In this document: positions 14,358 through 21,616 of the stretch, piece by piece | Position numbering within the stretch: the stretch's first letter is position 1 | How the letters are laid out: every line of letters starts with the position of its first letter | Origin: a virus | IMG/VR virus record: IMGVR_UViG_3300008113_006560 | Location: 1-22,057 of that record | DNA length: 22,057 nucleotides | Direction: 5' to 3' (one strand) | Program-made: the position numbers and the translations under genes | The notes under the pieces: generated by a model | What the model was told of the DNA's origin: nothing | Database searches by the model: none | The model's input: the letters and a program-made list of their open reading frames with translations, nothing else

Positions 14358-15169
14358 AGACGGCCTGTATACTGTGCAACTGCTGGCATATTGCCAGTAA
14401 ATGCATATGTACCAATGTGCTGTGTACGCATCCAAGGACAGAGATAAATTTGTCCACCCATTTTGCGCCACATTTGACAGAACATATAATCTTCACTTAG
14501 ATATCGTTCTGAACCGCCACCTGTAATAGATTCTTTGGTGTCGATAACAGTATCAAAGTAAGCATGGATGTAACGTGATCCATCAAAGTTAGCTTGACCA
14601 ACGTGGTCTGGTTTGTATTTGATAGTTGGATATTCAACTGCCATCTTTTCAAACACATGACGTTTAATCATCATGTGACCAGTTCCAATTTCCATCACCT
14701 CAAGTGGCTCTGAAACTTGGAATTGATTCGTGCCTTTAACTACGTTGAAGACATATTCACCAACCAAATTTTCAAGTTCTTTTGGTTCTAGGTTGGGATG
14801 TTTGCGAGCAGTTTCGGCTACATTGTTCCAGTTGATTGATTTTTTCGGATAAGGACCACCAATAACATCTTTGTCTAATGCCAATAGTGCAATGATATCT
14901 TGGGGTGAGTAATGAATATCAGAATCGATAAACAATAAGTGTGTGTGGTCTGAACGTAGAAACTCATCAACAAGATAATTGCGAGCTCTAGTTATTAATG
15001 ATTCGTTAAAAAGAAAAGAAAACTTAGTTTCAATACCATACCGAGTCATAGTGGTTTGCAAATCAAGGCATGATTTAACATACAAGCCGTGAGCCATACC
15101 GCCATACATTGGTGTAGCAATGAATATTTTATTCTTTTTCAACTCATCTACGTTTACTTGAATTTCCAT
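14354..15169 (-). CDS. Glycosyltransferase, GT-A-like fold
   Basis: This predicted nucleotide-sugar glycosyltransferase has 271 aa. It opens with KKNKIFIATPMYGGM (12-25), followed by NESLITRARN (55-64) and the metal-binding DSD at 82-84 in LLFIDSDIHYSP, then DVIGGPYPKKSI. Near the C-terminus SEDYMFCQMWRKMGG supplies the likely catalytic acidic pair, and TQHIG follows. There is no signal peptide or membrane helix, so it should act in the cytoplasm. The acceptor (modified DNA base, protein or host glycan) is not shown by sequence. It is followed by the dNMP kinase in a 4-base overlap. A strong terminator stands just upstream, with no obvious promoter between it and the gene. Confidence 0.87.
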   Translation of the reverse strand: MEIQVNVDELKKNKIFIATPMYGGMAHGLYVKSCLDLQTTMTRYGIETKFSFLFNESLITRARNYLVDEFLRSDHTHLLFIDSDIHYSPQDIIALLALDKDVIGGPYPKKSINWNNVAETARKHPNLEPKELENLVGEYVFNVVKGTNQFQVSEPLEVMEIGTGHMMIKRHVFEKMAVEYPTIKYKPDHVGQANFDGSRYIHAYFDTVIDTKESITGGGSERYLSEDYMFCQMWRKMGGQIYLCPWMRTQHIGTYAFTGNMPAVAQYTGRL

Positions 15170-15180
15170 AATGTGTCCAT

Positions 15181-15220
15181 AAAATAAAAAAAAAGGAGAG
15201 ATACTAATATATATCTCTCC
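15181..15220 (-). terminator. Strong intrinsic terminator after the winged-helix gene
   Basis: This is a perfect 9-bp stem (15195-15203 with 15212-15220), an 8-base loop, and a run of nine T on the minus strand followed by more T-rich sequence. It is placed 20 bases beyond the stop of the 15243-15515 gene. Confidence 0.92.
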
Positions 15221-15242
15221 TTCTTCAACTATTCGCCTCTAA

Positions 15243-15515
15243 TTAGGCAAATGCACGCTCACCAGTTGAACGAATTGCAGCAATACCTGCAGCGACCATA
15301 CGCTTAGTTGGTGTACCTAAACGATAAAAAGAAACTTTCTCTCCGCTTGTATTGATGCGGCTGTTCAAGTAAATTGCATTGCCTTCATTACGCAACTCAT
15401 TGATAGTTGCGGATGGGTTTGCAACACCGAAAACTGACTGCATTTTGTTTGCGGTCAAAGTGTTGTAAGAACCTTCTTTAGAAAGATAGGCAAGGACTTT
15501 AGATTTTGTAGACAT
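15243..15515 (-). CDS. Small winged-helix-like DNA-binding protein
   Basis: This 90-aa protein reads MSTKSKVLAYLSKEGSYNTLTA, then MQSVFGVANPSATINELRNEGNAIYLN, which fits a helix-turn-helix with a recognition helix around NPSATINELR and a following wing. The C-terminus (TPTKRMVAAGIAAIRSTGERAFA) is basic. Similar small HTH proteins are common in T4-like marine phages, where their role is unassigned. The ATG at 15515 is preceded by GGAG with 6 bases spacing. The gene is a one-gene transcription unit, with its own consensus promoter (15590-15618) and a strong terminator. That isolated, strongly promoted layout suggests high early expression and a regulatory role. Confidence 0.82.
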   Translation of the reverse strand: MSTKSKVLAYLSKEGSYNTLTANKMQSVFGVANPSATINELRNEGNAIYLNSRINTSGEKVSFYRLGTPTKRMVAAGIAAIRSTGERAFA

Positions 15516-15589
15516 AATATCTCCATGATAAAAACGAATCGCATTAAAAAAATTATCTGAGAGGCGACTCATCTCTCAAATGATGTGTA

Positions 15590-15618
15590 ATTATAACATA
15601 AAAAAAATAGTGTGTCAA
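15590..15618 (-). promoter_or_regulatory. Consensus sigma70 promoter for the winged-helix gene
   Basis: TTGACA (15613-15618), 17 bases, and TATAAT (15590-15595) with a TG one base upstream. It is a perfect match at both boxes. The leader is about 68 bases. Confidence 0.88.
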
Positions 15619-15639
15619 CACTTTTACAGGTAAATAAGT

Positions 15640-15667
15640 AAAAAAGACCCATCGTTGCCGATGGGTC
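15640..15667 (-). terminator. Intrinsic terminator after the CobS-like gene
   Basis: This is a perfect 9-bp stem (15646-15654 with 15659-15667), a 4-base loop, and six T on the minus strand. It lies 22 bases past the stop of the 15689-16885 gene and 22 bases before the next promoter. Confidence 0.92.
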
Positions 15668-15688
15668 AAGTGCCGAATAAATTAGTTT

Positions 15689-16885
15689 TTAGAAAGGAAT
15701 ATCTTCTTCCTGTTCTTCTTCCTGAATTTCAGGAGCCATTGTTTGTGTCATCAGAGTTTCAGTATTTGCACCCGCATCAACTTTGGTATACAAATCTAAG
15801 AATGACATTTTGGTATCGGTGTCAAAACGATTCAGGCATAACTCAATCGATTTCATCTTGTTACCAAACACACCATAAGTTTTGATAATGTGAACTAAAC
15901 GGCGAGTGGAAATCACTTCATCAAGGCCACCATCATCAAATGTTTTACGAATAACATCAGCCCAAGTAACAAGTTTCTCGGCAAATTCATCATCTGATTT
16001 ACCAACAGCAGTCAATTCTTTTTTCAGAATCTTGCGTTCAATGTTAATTGGAGGCCATTGTTGTTCGTAGGTATTCAAGAATCGTTCCAAGAAAGCTTCG
16101 TTCAATACGTTAGTGAACATATAACGGCCATCTTCTGAACCTTTGCCTTTAGTATTGGCAGTAGCTACGATTGTGAAGCCTACAGCAGGATAAACAATCT
16201 CATTCTTTTTCTTCAACAAGAATGGTTTGCCTTCAAGAACACGTTGCAATGAGGAAAGGTTCTGAGCACCATAATCAATTTCATCAATACACAAAACTGC
16301 ACCTTGACGAGCCGCAACAGTAACAGGACCATCACGCCATTCCATTTGACCATTAATTAAAACATAATTGCCAAGTAAATCACTTTCATCGGTTTCAGGT
16401 GTCATTGATACACAAACGAATTTGCGTTTTGCTTTGGCACAAGCCTGTTCAACAGACATTGTTTTGCCATTACCAGAATTACCTGTAATGAAGATTGGGA
16501 AGAATTGATTTGATGAAATGATATTAATCAAATCATCATAGTGTCCGAAAGGAACATAATTTTTGTAAACTGAAGGAACTAAATTTTCAGTTTCGAGTTG
16601 TGTAATAACACTAGTAATTCGATTACCAGTTTTCACTTCTTGTTTTGGCATTTGAATAACCTGTGCTTGTAAATCAATTGTTGTAGATTGTGAAACGGAT
16701 GCCGATGAAGGCACTTTATAAACACCACGTTTCTCACGATTGGCTAAATCATTAGTGAACCAATACGGATGAGCGATTTCTTCTTTATCGCAGATTTGTT
16801 TAATTTCTTCGAAAGTAACATTTTGTTTGCCAGTAGCAATCAAGGCGGACATAAATTTTTCTTTCACTTCAGCACGCTTACTCAT
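15689..16885 (-). CDS. cobS: AAA+ ATPase of the CobS/MoxR type
   Basis: This 398-aa AAA+ ATPase resembles the proteins annotated CobS in T4-like cyanophages. An N-terminal helical segment (1-60) is followed by a linker and the ATPase core: Walker A GNSGNGKT (135-142), TPETDESDLLGNYVL (162-176), Walker B VLCIDEID (197-204), sensor 1 TANTKGKG (242-249) and NEAFLERF with the arginine finger. The tail is acidic (QEEEQEEDIPF). True CobS drives cobalt insertion in cobalamin synthesis with a VWA partner. Here the upstream neighbour is also a VWA-domain protein, so the two probably act together, as MoxR/VWA pairs do. It has its own consensus promoter and terminator. Confidence 0.88.
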   Translation of the reverse strand: MSKRAEVKEKFMSALIATGKQNVTFEEIKQICDKEEIAHPYWFTNDLANREKRGVYKVPSSASVSQSTTIDLQAQVIQMPKQEVKTGNRITSVITQLETENLVPSVYKNYVPFGHYDDLINIISSNQFFPIFITGNSGNGKTMSVEQACAKAKRKFVCVSMTPETDESDLLGNYVLINGQMEWRDGPVTVAARQGAVLCIDEIDYGAQNLSSLQRVLEGKPFLLKKKNEIVYPAVGFTIVATANTKGKGSEDGRYMFTNVLNEAFLERFLNTYEQQWPPINIERKILKKELTAVGKSDDEFAEKLVTWADVIRKTFDDGGLDEVISTRRLVHIIKTYGVFGNKMKSIELCLNRFDTDTKMSFLDLYTKVDAGANTETLMTQTMAPEIQEEEQEEDIPF

Positions 16886-16920
16886 AATATAAAAACTCCA
16901 ATTTCAATTAAGATAACACC

Positions 16921-16949
16921 ATTATAACACGAAACCATAGCCTTGTCAA
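16921..16949 (-). promoter_or_regulatory. Consensus sigma70 promoter for the CobS-like gene
   Basis: TTGACA (16944-16949), 17 bases, and TATAAT (16921-16926), with the extended block GTGTTATAATGGT (16918-16930). It is a perfect match to the sigma70 consensus. It lies just after the stop of the VWA gene. Confidence 0.9.
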
Positions 16950-16975
16950 CCAGTCTGTTGCACAAAAACAACAAA

Positions 16976-19225
16976 CTAGGAGGCAATGCCTGCAATGAAT
17001 TTCGATACCAGAACACGGTTCACTTGCCGCTTTTTATTGAATTTCATAAAAGCATTTTTCAATTTGTTAGCGGTAAATTTACCATCGATTTCAATTGATT
17101 CACTTTCAATTTTCAAATCTTCACCAGAAGGTAAGAGGTAAAAACGATTGTAGCCTTTGTTGTAAGATTCAAGGAATTTATCCTTCTTAACTTTTGCAGC
17201 CAAATTTTTCACTTCGTGACAAACGTATCCTTTGTTGACACCTTCACCTTTTTCATTTTTGTATTTTTGCATAATGTCATTATACAATCTACGGCGAGAT
17301 TTAGAAGTAATAAAGAAACCAAAAATGCGAGTACCAGTTTTCTTTTTCAACCATTCAAATGCTGCTTCACGCAAGGCTTCACCAGGATAGATAACTTCAG
17401 GATTTAATTTCATTTGAAACTTGATACTGTCATCAGCAATAATAACATTCTCACGGGTATGAGACCAACCTTCCCATGAAACATTACCTCTGTTCTCATC
17501 ATACTTCAAATGGTAACCACAACTATCGGCATCACCATCGTGTACAACAATCAAATTCACGATATCAAGGTTATTTCTCATTTTGAATTTACTAATTGCA
17601 GGTTCAATTGCAAAAATTGATTGAATCAGAGGAGTCATACCAAGACCTTCTGAATGTGGAATAGTAAATTTTGGTCTATCTAAAGAGTATGCATTAGCAA
17701 GAAGAATCATATTCTTAACGCAACGATTATAATCTCCAGTTTTCATTGTAGAATTCAAATACTCACGCAAGTAAGCACCTTCAAATTCCATCTCACCAGC
17801 TTTTCTACTGAAAGCAGGAGTCATTTTTTCTTTATCAAAGACCGCATCGGTTACATCCATACGGCGACCATGGTCATAATCACTAAAACTATAAACAACA
17901 AAAGGAATATTCACTTTACGGCAAAATGCGGTCAGAATCAAAATCTGTTCAATAGAACCCGTCATATTATCACGCATCGAACCAGATTTATCAAGTAACA
18001 AAACCAAACCGTGGGATTTACCTTTTGGTAAAACAGTCATCTTGCGGAAGATATTATCTTCAACTTGGTACTTGTAAATTTTATTAATGTCAATATCACC
18101 TGTATCGGAGATTTTAGCCTTAGAGTAAGACCTTGCAGCCTTTTTCATTTCGAATTCTTTAGCCAACAAAGAAATATAACGGTCATTTTGAGTTTTGAAT
18201 TCTTTAACCAAATTCTCAACTGTACCATTATTATAGTTAGATAATTCTTTGAAATGTTGTTCCATCAATTCGTGAACCCGTTTGTAACCCGTATATACAG
18301 ATTTAGGATTCACCAACTTAGGCACATTCATGTAACGATAATCACGGCATTTTTCAGAAAGCAATTTGCCTTCATTATTTCTAAATGCTTCATCAGTAAC
18401 ACAATCTGGTTGGAATTCTTCACTTTCTTCACCGAATTCTTTAGAATTCTTTTCACGATTTAAGACATTTTGTTTTTCATCCAATTCTTCATCGGTTTCT
18501 TCAGCATCACCATCAGATGAATTTACATTTTGTTTTTCATCATCCGATTCTTCATCAGAATCTTCTGTATCATAGTCATCAGAATCTTCTGCATCATCAT
18601 AATCATCACCATAATCCATATCTTCAAAATCATCATATGGTGCATTGATTTGTTTTTTCGATTGTTCATCTTTTGAGTAATCAAAAATTTCATCACAAAC
18701 ATTCAGAACATCAGTCCATGTTTCAACTGCCTCAACTTTAGCAAGCATAGCTTGTTCTTTTTCATCAAAGGCAATACCTAACATTGTACCACCTTTTGTA
18801 TAAAGGTTCAAGCGGTCAATAAATGCCAAGTCATTTACATTTTGATTTTTGATACCGAAAAAATCACGGTCTAAAAGGTTAGAATAACCGTTAATGAATG
18901 ATTTACGAATGCCTGGATATTTACGTTTGACTTTTTTCTCAATGCGAGCATCTTCAATCACATTAAGGAATCGTTTGTAATTTTCACCTTTATTACAAAC
19001 GGCATCATGCCATCCATCTTTAGGTGTGTATAGAGCATGGCCAACTTCATGACCTAACAAAAGGTCATACAAATCACCAGTCATATCATCCCAAATTGGA
19101 CAATATAGAACACGGTTCAAAGTATCAAATTTTGCGGTTCTGATTTTTTGATGCTGAATCGTAAGATTTTCAGTAGCGAGCAATTTCGCCAATTGTGATT
19201 TTGATTCGACACTATAATTTTGCAT
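16976..19225 (-). CDS. HExxH metallopeptidase-like protein with a VWA domain (CobT-like)
   Basis: This large cytoplasmic protein has 749 aa. Near the N-terminus LLLGHEVGHALYTP holds a zinc-peptidase HExxH motif (H59, E60, H63), and NVIEDARIEKK (88-98) supplies the likely glutamate ligand. A low-complexity Asp/Glu/Ser linker spans about 195-275 and includes the hexapeptide DEKQNV twice. The VWA domain starts near 405, with a complete MIDAS motif DKSGS (412-416) and later HDGDADSCG. The layout matches CobT-like partners of AAA+ chelatases plus an N-terminal peptidase motif. It lies directly upstream of the CobS-like ATPase and has its own promoter. Whether it cleaves a protein is unknown. Confidence 0.87.
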   Translation of the reverse strand: MQNYSVESKSQLAKLLATENLTIQHQKIRTAKFDTLNRVLYCPIWDDMTGDLYDLLLGHEVGHALYTPKDGWHDAVCNKGENYKRFLNVIEDARIEKKVKRKYPGIRKSFINGYSNLLDRDFFGIKNQNVNDLAFIDRLNLYTKGGTMLGIAFDEKEQAMLAKVEAVETWTDVLNVCDEIFDYSKDEQSKKQINAPYDDFEDMDYGDDYDDAEDSDDYDTEDSDEESDDEKQNVNSSDGDAEETDEELDEKQNVLNREKNSKEFGEESEEFQPDCVTDEAFRNNEGKLLSEKCRDYRYMNVPKLVNPKSVYTGYKRVHELMEQHFKELSNYNNGTVENLVKEFKTQNDRYISLLAKEFEMKKAARSYSKAKISDTGDIDINKIYKYQVEDNIFRKMTVLPKGKSHGLVLLLDKSGSMRDNMTGSIEQILILTAFCRKVNIPFVVYSFSDYDHGRRMDVTDAVFDKEKMTPAFSRKAGEMEFEGAYLREYLNSTMKTGDYNRCVKNMILLANAYSLDRPKFTIPHSEGLGMTPLIQSIFAIEPAISKFKMRNNLDIVNLIVVHDGDADSCGYHLKYDENRGNVSWEGWSHTRENVIIADDSIKFQMKLNPEVIYPGEALREAAFEWLKKKTGTRIFGFFITSKSRRRLYNDIMQKYKNEKGEGVNKGYVCHEVKNLAAKVKKDKFLESYNKGYNRFYLLPSGEDLKIESESIEIDGKFTANKLKNAFMKFNKKRQVNRVLVSKFIAGIAS
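18465..18541. repeat. Imperfect 60-bp tandem repeat in the acidic linker
   Basis: A 17-bp block at 18465-18481 recurs at 18525-18541, exactly 60 bases (20 codons) apart, and encodes DEKQNV in each copy (residues 229-234 and 249-254). The intervening sequence is diverged, which suggests an old in-frame duplication within the linker. Confidence 0.6.
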
Positions 19226-19254
19226 AGTTTACCTATTTAACTTTTAATACAACC

Positions 19255-19283
19255 ATTGTAACACAGGTAGCTGGTATTGTCAA
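19255..19283 (-). promoter_or_regulatory. Near-consensus promoter for the VWA-peptidase gene
   Basis: TTGACA (19278-19283), 17 bases, and TACAAT (19255-19260), within the shared block GTGTTACAATGGT (19252-19264). The -35 overlaps the stop codon of the 59-aa gene upstream. Confidence 0.85.
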
Positions 19284-19459
19284 GCCTTGTTGTTGTTGGA
19301 AAACAACACTCTAAGTTCTTGATTTATATCAGTATTTTTACTTACTTCATGCAGTATTTCAGCCACACCATGAGTTTTGAAGGCATTTACCACATCGGTA
19401 ACACAGGAATAGAAGTGTTCTTCTTCCTGTTCTAGTAAGGTGTGTGAATAATCTCTCAT
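19280..19459 (-). CDS. Small acidic helical protein, 59 aa
   Basis: MRDYSHTLLEQEEEHFYSCV, then TDVVNAFKTHGVAEILHEV and a tail ending NNNKA. It appears to be all helical and carries a Glu-rich first helix; no family is recognised. Two upstream in-frame starts are less likely. The ATG at 19471 overlaps the -10 element, and the one at 19519 lies in the terminator. If transcription begins about 7 bases after the TATAAT at 19470-19475, the mRNA would have almost no leader before 19459, and no ribosome site is visible. It precedes the VWA-peptidase gene. Confidence 0.62.
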   Translation of the reverse strand: MRDYSHTLLEQEEEHFYSCVTDVVNAFKTHGVAEILHEVSKNTDINQELRVLFSNNNKA

Positions 19460-19466
19460 TGAAGTT

Positions 19467-19479
19467 ACCATTATAACAC
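19467..19479 (-). promoter_or_regulatory. Extended -10 element upstream of the 59-aa gene
   Basis: The minus strand reads GTGTTATAATGGT, identical to the elements at 10240-10252 and 16918-16930. The -35 position at 17 bases is CCACAC, which is poor; the TGTTATAAT extended -10 may compensate. Confidence 0.5.
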
Positions 19480-19504
19480 AAAAATCAATTCTGTGTGGCA
19501 ATAA

Positions 19505-19542
19505 TGAAAAAACCCCCATCGCTTTTGGGCAACAGGGGTTTT
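19505..19542 (-). terminator. Intrinsic terminator after the candidate small RNA
   Basis: This is an 8-bp stem (19509-19516 with 19535-19542) with an 18-base loop, ending in GGGGG then six T on the minus strand (complement of 19507-19512). It ends the transcript from the promoter at 19664-19692 and would also stop readthrough from the 19705-21042 gene. Confidence 0.8.
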
Positions 19543-19657
19543 AGGTTTCATTGAACTGGAGATTTAATGAAAGATGGAGCGGTGTCTTTGAGTTTCACAA
19601 AGTTAATTAAGGGGGTACCGAAATCTGTTATCCAACCCACCGCATATTTTTTACTAT
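19505..19657 (-). ncRNA. Candidate structured small RNA, about 150 nt
   Basis: This gap holds no minus-strand gene but contains a promoter (19664-19692), a structured stretch and a terminator. A 6-bp closing helix (19579-19584 with 19638-19643) encloses a hairpin with a 5-bp stem and 7-base loop (19586-19590 with 19598-19602). A separate 7-bp hairpin (19546-19552 with 19566-19572) precedes the terminator. I do not recognise a known family; it is not a tRNA. A short plus-strand frame (19567-19686, 39 codons, preceded by GGAG) covers part of the same region and is the main alternative. Confidence 0.5.
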
Positions 19658-19663
19658 GTTATA

Positions 19664-19692
19664 ATTATATAGGACTTTTTTCATAAAAGCAA
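19664..19692 (-). promoter_or_regulatory. Sigma70-type promoter for the candidate small RNA
   Basis: TTGCTT (19687-19692), 17 bases, and TATAAT (19664-19669), located between the stop of the DUF4338-like gene and the structured region. Predicted start is near 19657. Confidence 0.62.
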
Positions 19693-19704
19693 GCACTATT
19701 TGTA

Positions 19705-21042
19705 TTATCTGCCTACTTGGCCAAGATACTTTGCCTTAGTTTCTTCCCATGTAAGATACATCAAGTCATCATAGAACAAAGTTTCGGTTGATACCTTATT
19801 TTTCTTCTTTAGAAAACCAATACGACCCTTAGCGTGTTTCTCTTTCCATATCGTTGTCAATGATTCATAACTGGTATCAAATGATTTAACCAATTCAGTT
19901 TCTTTGATATCACCACGCAAGAAGTCAAATGAGTTATTGTATAATGGACTGAAATAAATGCCACGATGATGTTCAGCTTTAATCAATTCTTTTGGTATAC
20001 CCATCTTAGAGTAAGTAAAGTTTAATGAACGATTCTTGTGGTCTCGTTTATGTGGTTGACCACTTGCCTTCTTTGCAACATACCATTCAAAATATTTACG
20101 AGTATGATTTGCTTTTAACCATTCACGAATCTTGTATCGTGTATCTCTATTAGGTTCGAATGATACAGAACCAGAGGAGAAACCCATAGGGTTCCAATGG
20201 TCAAGATTATCATACTGTGATAGACCACCAGCTTTAGTTTTACCATACAATGATGTTGTTGTTACACCAATCAAGGTGTCACCATATTGTTTCTTCCAAA
20301 GTCTTTGCACTTCATCTGATAGGCAAAGCAATGCAAGTAACTTACCACCAACGTAGTTGTAACCAAGTGGCTGAAATGGAACAATCGTAGAACCAATCGC
20401 AGTATGATTAATCATGCCACCTTGTGTCTTGAGTTCACGGGGCCAACCAATTGCATTATCCCTAGGTGTTAGGTCAAGAAAGTCAGATGAAATACAAATA
20501 ACACCAAGATACTTACCAGTCTTATTATCTGCAACAAGGAAATTAAGGTTGCGACCAATGTTACTATTGTTCTTCATTGTTGAAATGAAGTTTCGTGCGG
20601 TGTTCCATCTTTCAGGTAAATCACTACGTTTAATCTTATCTTCAACAACTGTGCCATCAACACCTTTGCGTGATACAGAACCAGAATCATCGGTGTAAAT
20701 TAGAACAGGTTCAAGGTTCAAGTAGTCATCAGGACTTTCAGGCAACCAAATGTTACTCTTAACTTCATCTACCAATACTTGTTGTTTTGGGTCAAGCAGT
20801 TGTGTTTCTTCACCGAACAAAGTATTGTTTACGAATGTAGGATACTTTTCTTTGACTTCACACCACTTTTGGTATAGAGTGTATTCACGAACATCCATTG
20901 CAGACACATAGGTAAGGTCTTTGATGGTTTGCTCACGCAATTCATCTTGATTAATATCCATAAAAGATTCTGGCGGGTTGACTTCTTGCCACTTACGCCA
21001 TTGTTCTTCTACATCATCTTTTGGATCAAACGAATGTGCCAT
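19705..21042 (-). CDS. DUF4338/DruA-like protein
   Basis: This 445-aa protein has no membrane segment. The middle part resembles the DUF4338 family, which includes DruA of the Druantia anti-phage system. KYLGVICISSDFLDLTPRDNAIGW (177-200) is followed by an NHTAIGSTIVPFQPLGY strand region, GGKLLALLCLSDEVQRLWKKQYGD (232-255), then LIGVTTTSLYG and HWNPMGFSSGSVSF (282-295). This order (IGW, N, W/F-x-P, a helix with W-x-x-x-YG, then a tyrosine/tryptophan-glycine segment) is what I recall of the family. The first 150 residues and the basic C-terminus are unrecognised. Neighbours are a peptide deformylase and the candidate small RNA. The function is unknown, and the family call is moderate. Confidence 0.72.
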   Translation of the reverse strand: MAHSFDPKDDVEEQWRKWQEVNPPESFMDINQDELREQTIKDLTYVSAMDVREYTLYQKWCEVKEKYPTFVNNTLFGEETQLLDPKQQVLVDEVKSNIWLPESPDDYLNLEPVLIYTDDSGSVSRKGVDGTVVEDKIKRSDLPERWNTARNFISTMKNNSNIGRNLNFLVADNKTGKYLGVICISSDFLDLTPRDNAIGWPRELKTQGGMINHTAIGSTIVPFQPLGYNYVGGKLLALLCLSDEVQRLWKKQYGDTLIGVTTTSLYGKTKAGGLSQYDNLDHWNPMGFSSGSVSFEPNRDTRYKIREWLKANHTRKYFEWYVAKKASGQPHKRDHKNRSLNFTYSKMGIPKELIKAEHHRGIYFSPLYNNSFDFLRGDIKETELVKSFDTSYESLTTIWKEKHAKGRIGFLKKKNKVSTETLFYDDLMYLTWEETKAKYLGQVGR

Positions 21043-21616
21043 TATCTTTTTGAAGCCTTTTCACTTTTTTAATTAACTTCTGTTGTTTTTGTCTTGCCAT
21101 TTTTAAAGCTAAAGGCTTTACATATTCAACCATACGAATACCATTCATGTGGTCTAGTTCATGTAGAAAACATCTAGCAGTAAGACCTTCAAATGTTGTA
21201 TTGATTAATTTACCATTAACATCATAAAACTCCACATCGATTGATAAAGGCCTTTCAATGTTTAAAAATAAACCAGGAAAAGATAAACAACCTTCTTTAT
21301 TTTTTTCTACCGCACCAACGATTCGAATCACCTTTGGATTAATGCATGGAATAACCATATCTTCATTGCCAATCACAAACACCCTTTCGAATACACCACA
21401 TTGATTGGCAGACAATCCAAGACCACTATACAGTTTCATAGTCATCTTTAATCTACTAACCAAGTTTGTCATAACAGGATTAGGTAATCTAGATAATTCA
21501 TATTCAGGAATACTTCGCTTCAACATTGGATGATTCTCATCATACAACGGCAACGGTTCAATCTGTTGTTCTTTAATTATACCTTGTTCGGTATTGATTG
21601 TTAAAATTTCACTCAT
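21026..21616 (-). CDS. def: Peptide deformylase
   Basis: This metalloenzyme removes the N-formyl group from new proteins. It has 196 aa. The three family motifs are present: GLGLSANQ (65-72, for GxGLAAxQ), EGCLS (108-112, metal ligand C110) and HELDH (152-156, metal ligands H152 and H156 with catalytic E153). Phage versions are known in marine T4-like phages, usually shorter at the C-terminus than bacterial enzymes. Here about 40 residues follow the HELDH motif, ending in a lysine-rich helix (MARQKQQKLIKKVKRLQK). It overlaps the next gene by 17 bases and the upstream 60-aa gene by 8 bases. Confidence 0.94.
   Translation of the reverse strand: MSEILTINTEQGIIKEQQIEPLPLYDENHPMLKRSIPEYELSRLPNPVMTNLVSRLKMTMKLYSGLGLSANQCGVFERVFVIGNEDMVIPCINPKVIRIVGAVEKNKEGCLSFPGLFLNIERPLSIDVEFYDVNGKLINTTFEGLTARCFLHELDHMNGIRMVEYVKPLALKMARQKQQKLIKKVKRLQKDNGTFV

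Noticed and set aside
16953-16976. Hairpin after the VWA gene as a terminator
   Set aside because: An 8-bp stem exists (with one G-T pair), but no T run follows and it partly overlaps the -35 region of the next promoter.
18465-18620. Satellite or CRISPR-like repeat
   Set aside because: The repeats encode an acidic low-complexity linker of the VWA protein, stay in frame, and have no regular spacers.
19575-19644. tRNA or tRNA-like gene within the small RNA region
   Set aside because: The closing helix is followed by TCCA on the minus strand, which at first suggests an acceptor stem and tail, but only about 66 bases are enclosed, the T-loop lacks TTC, and no anticodon arm or D-arm with GG can be formed.
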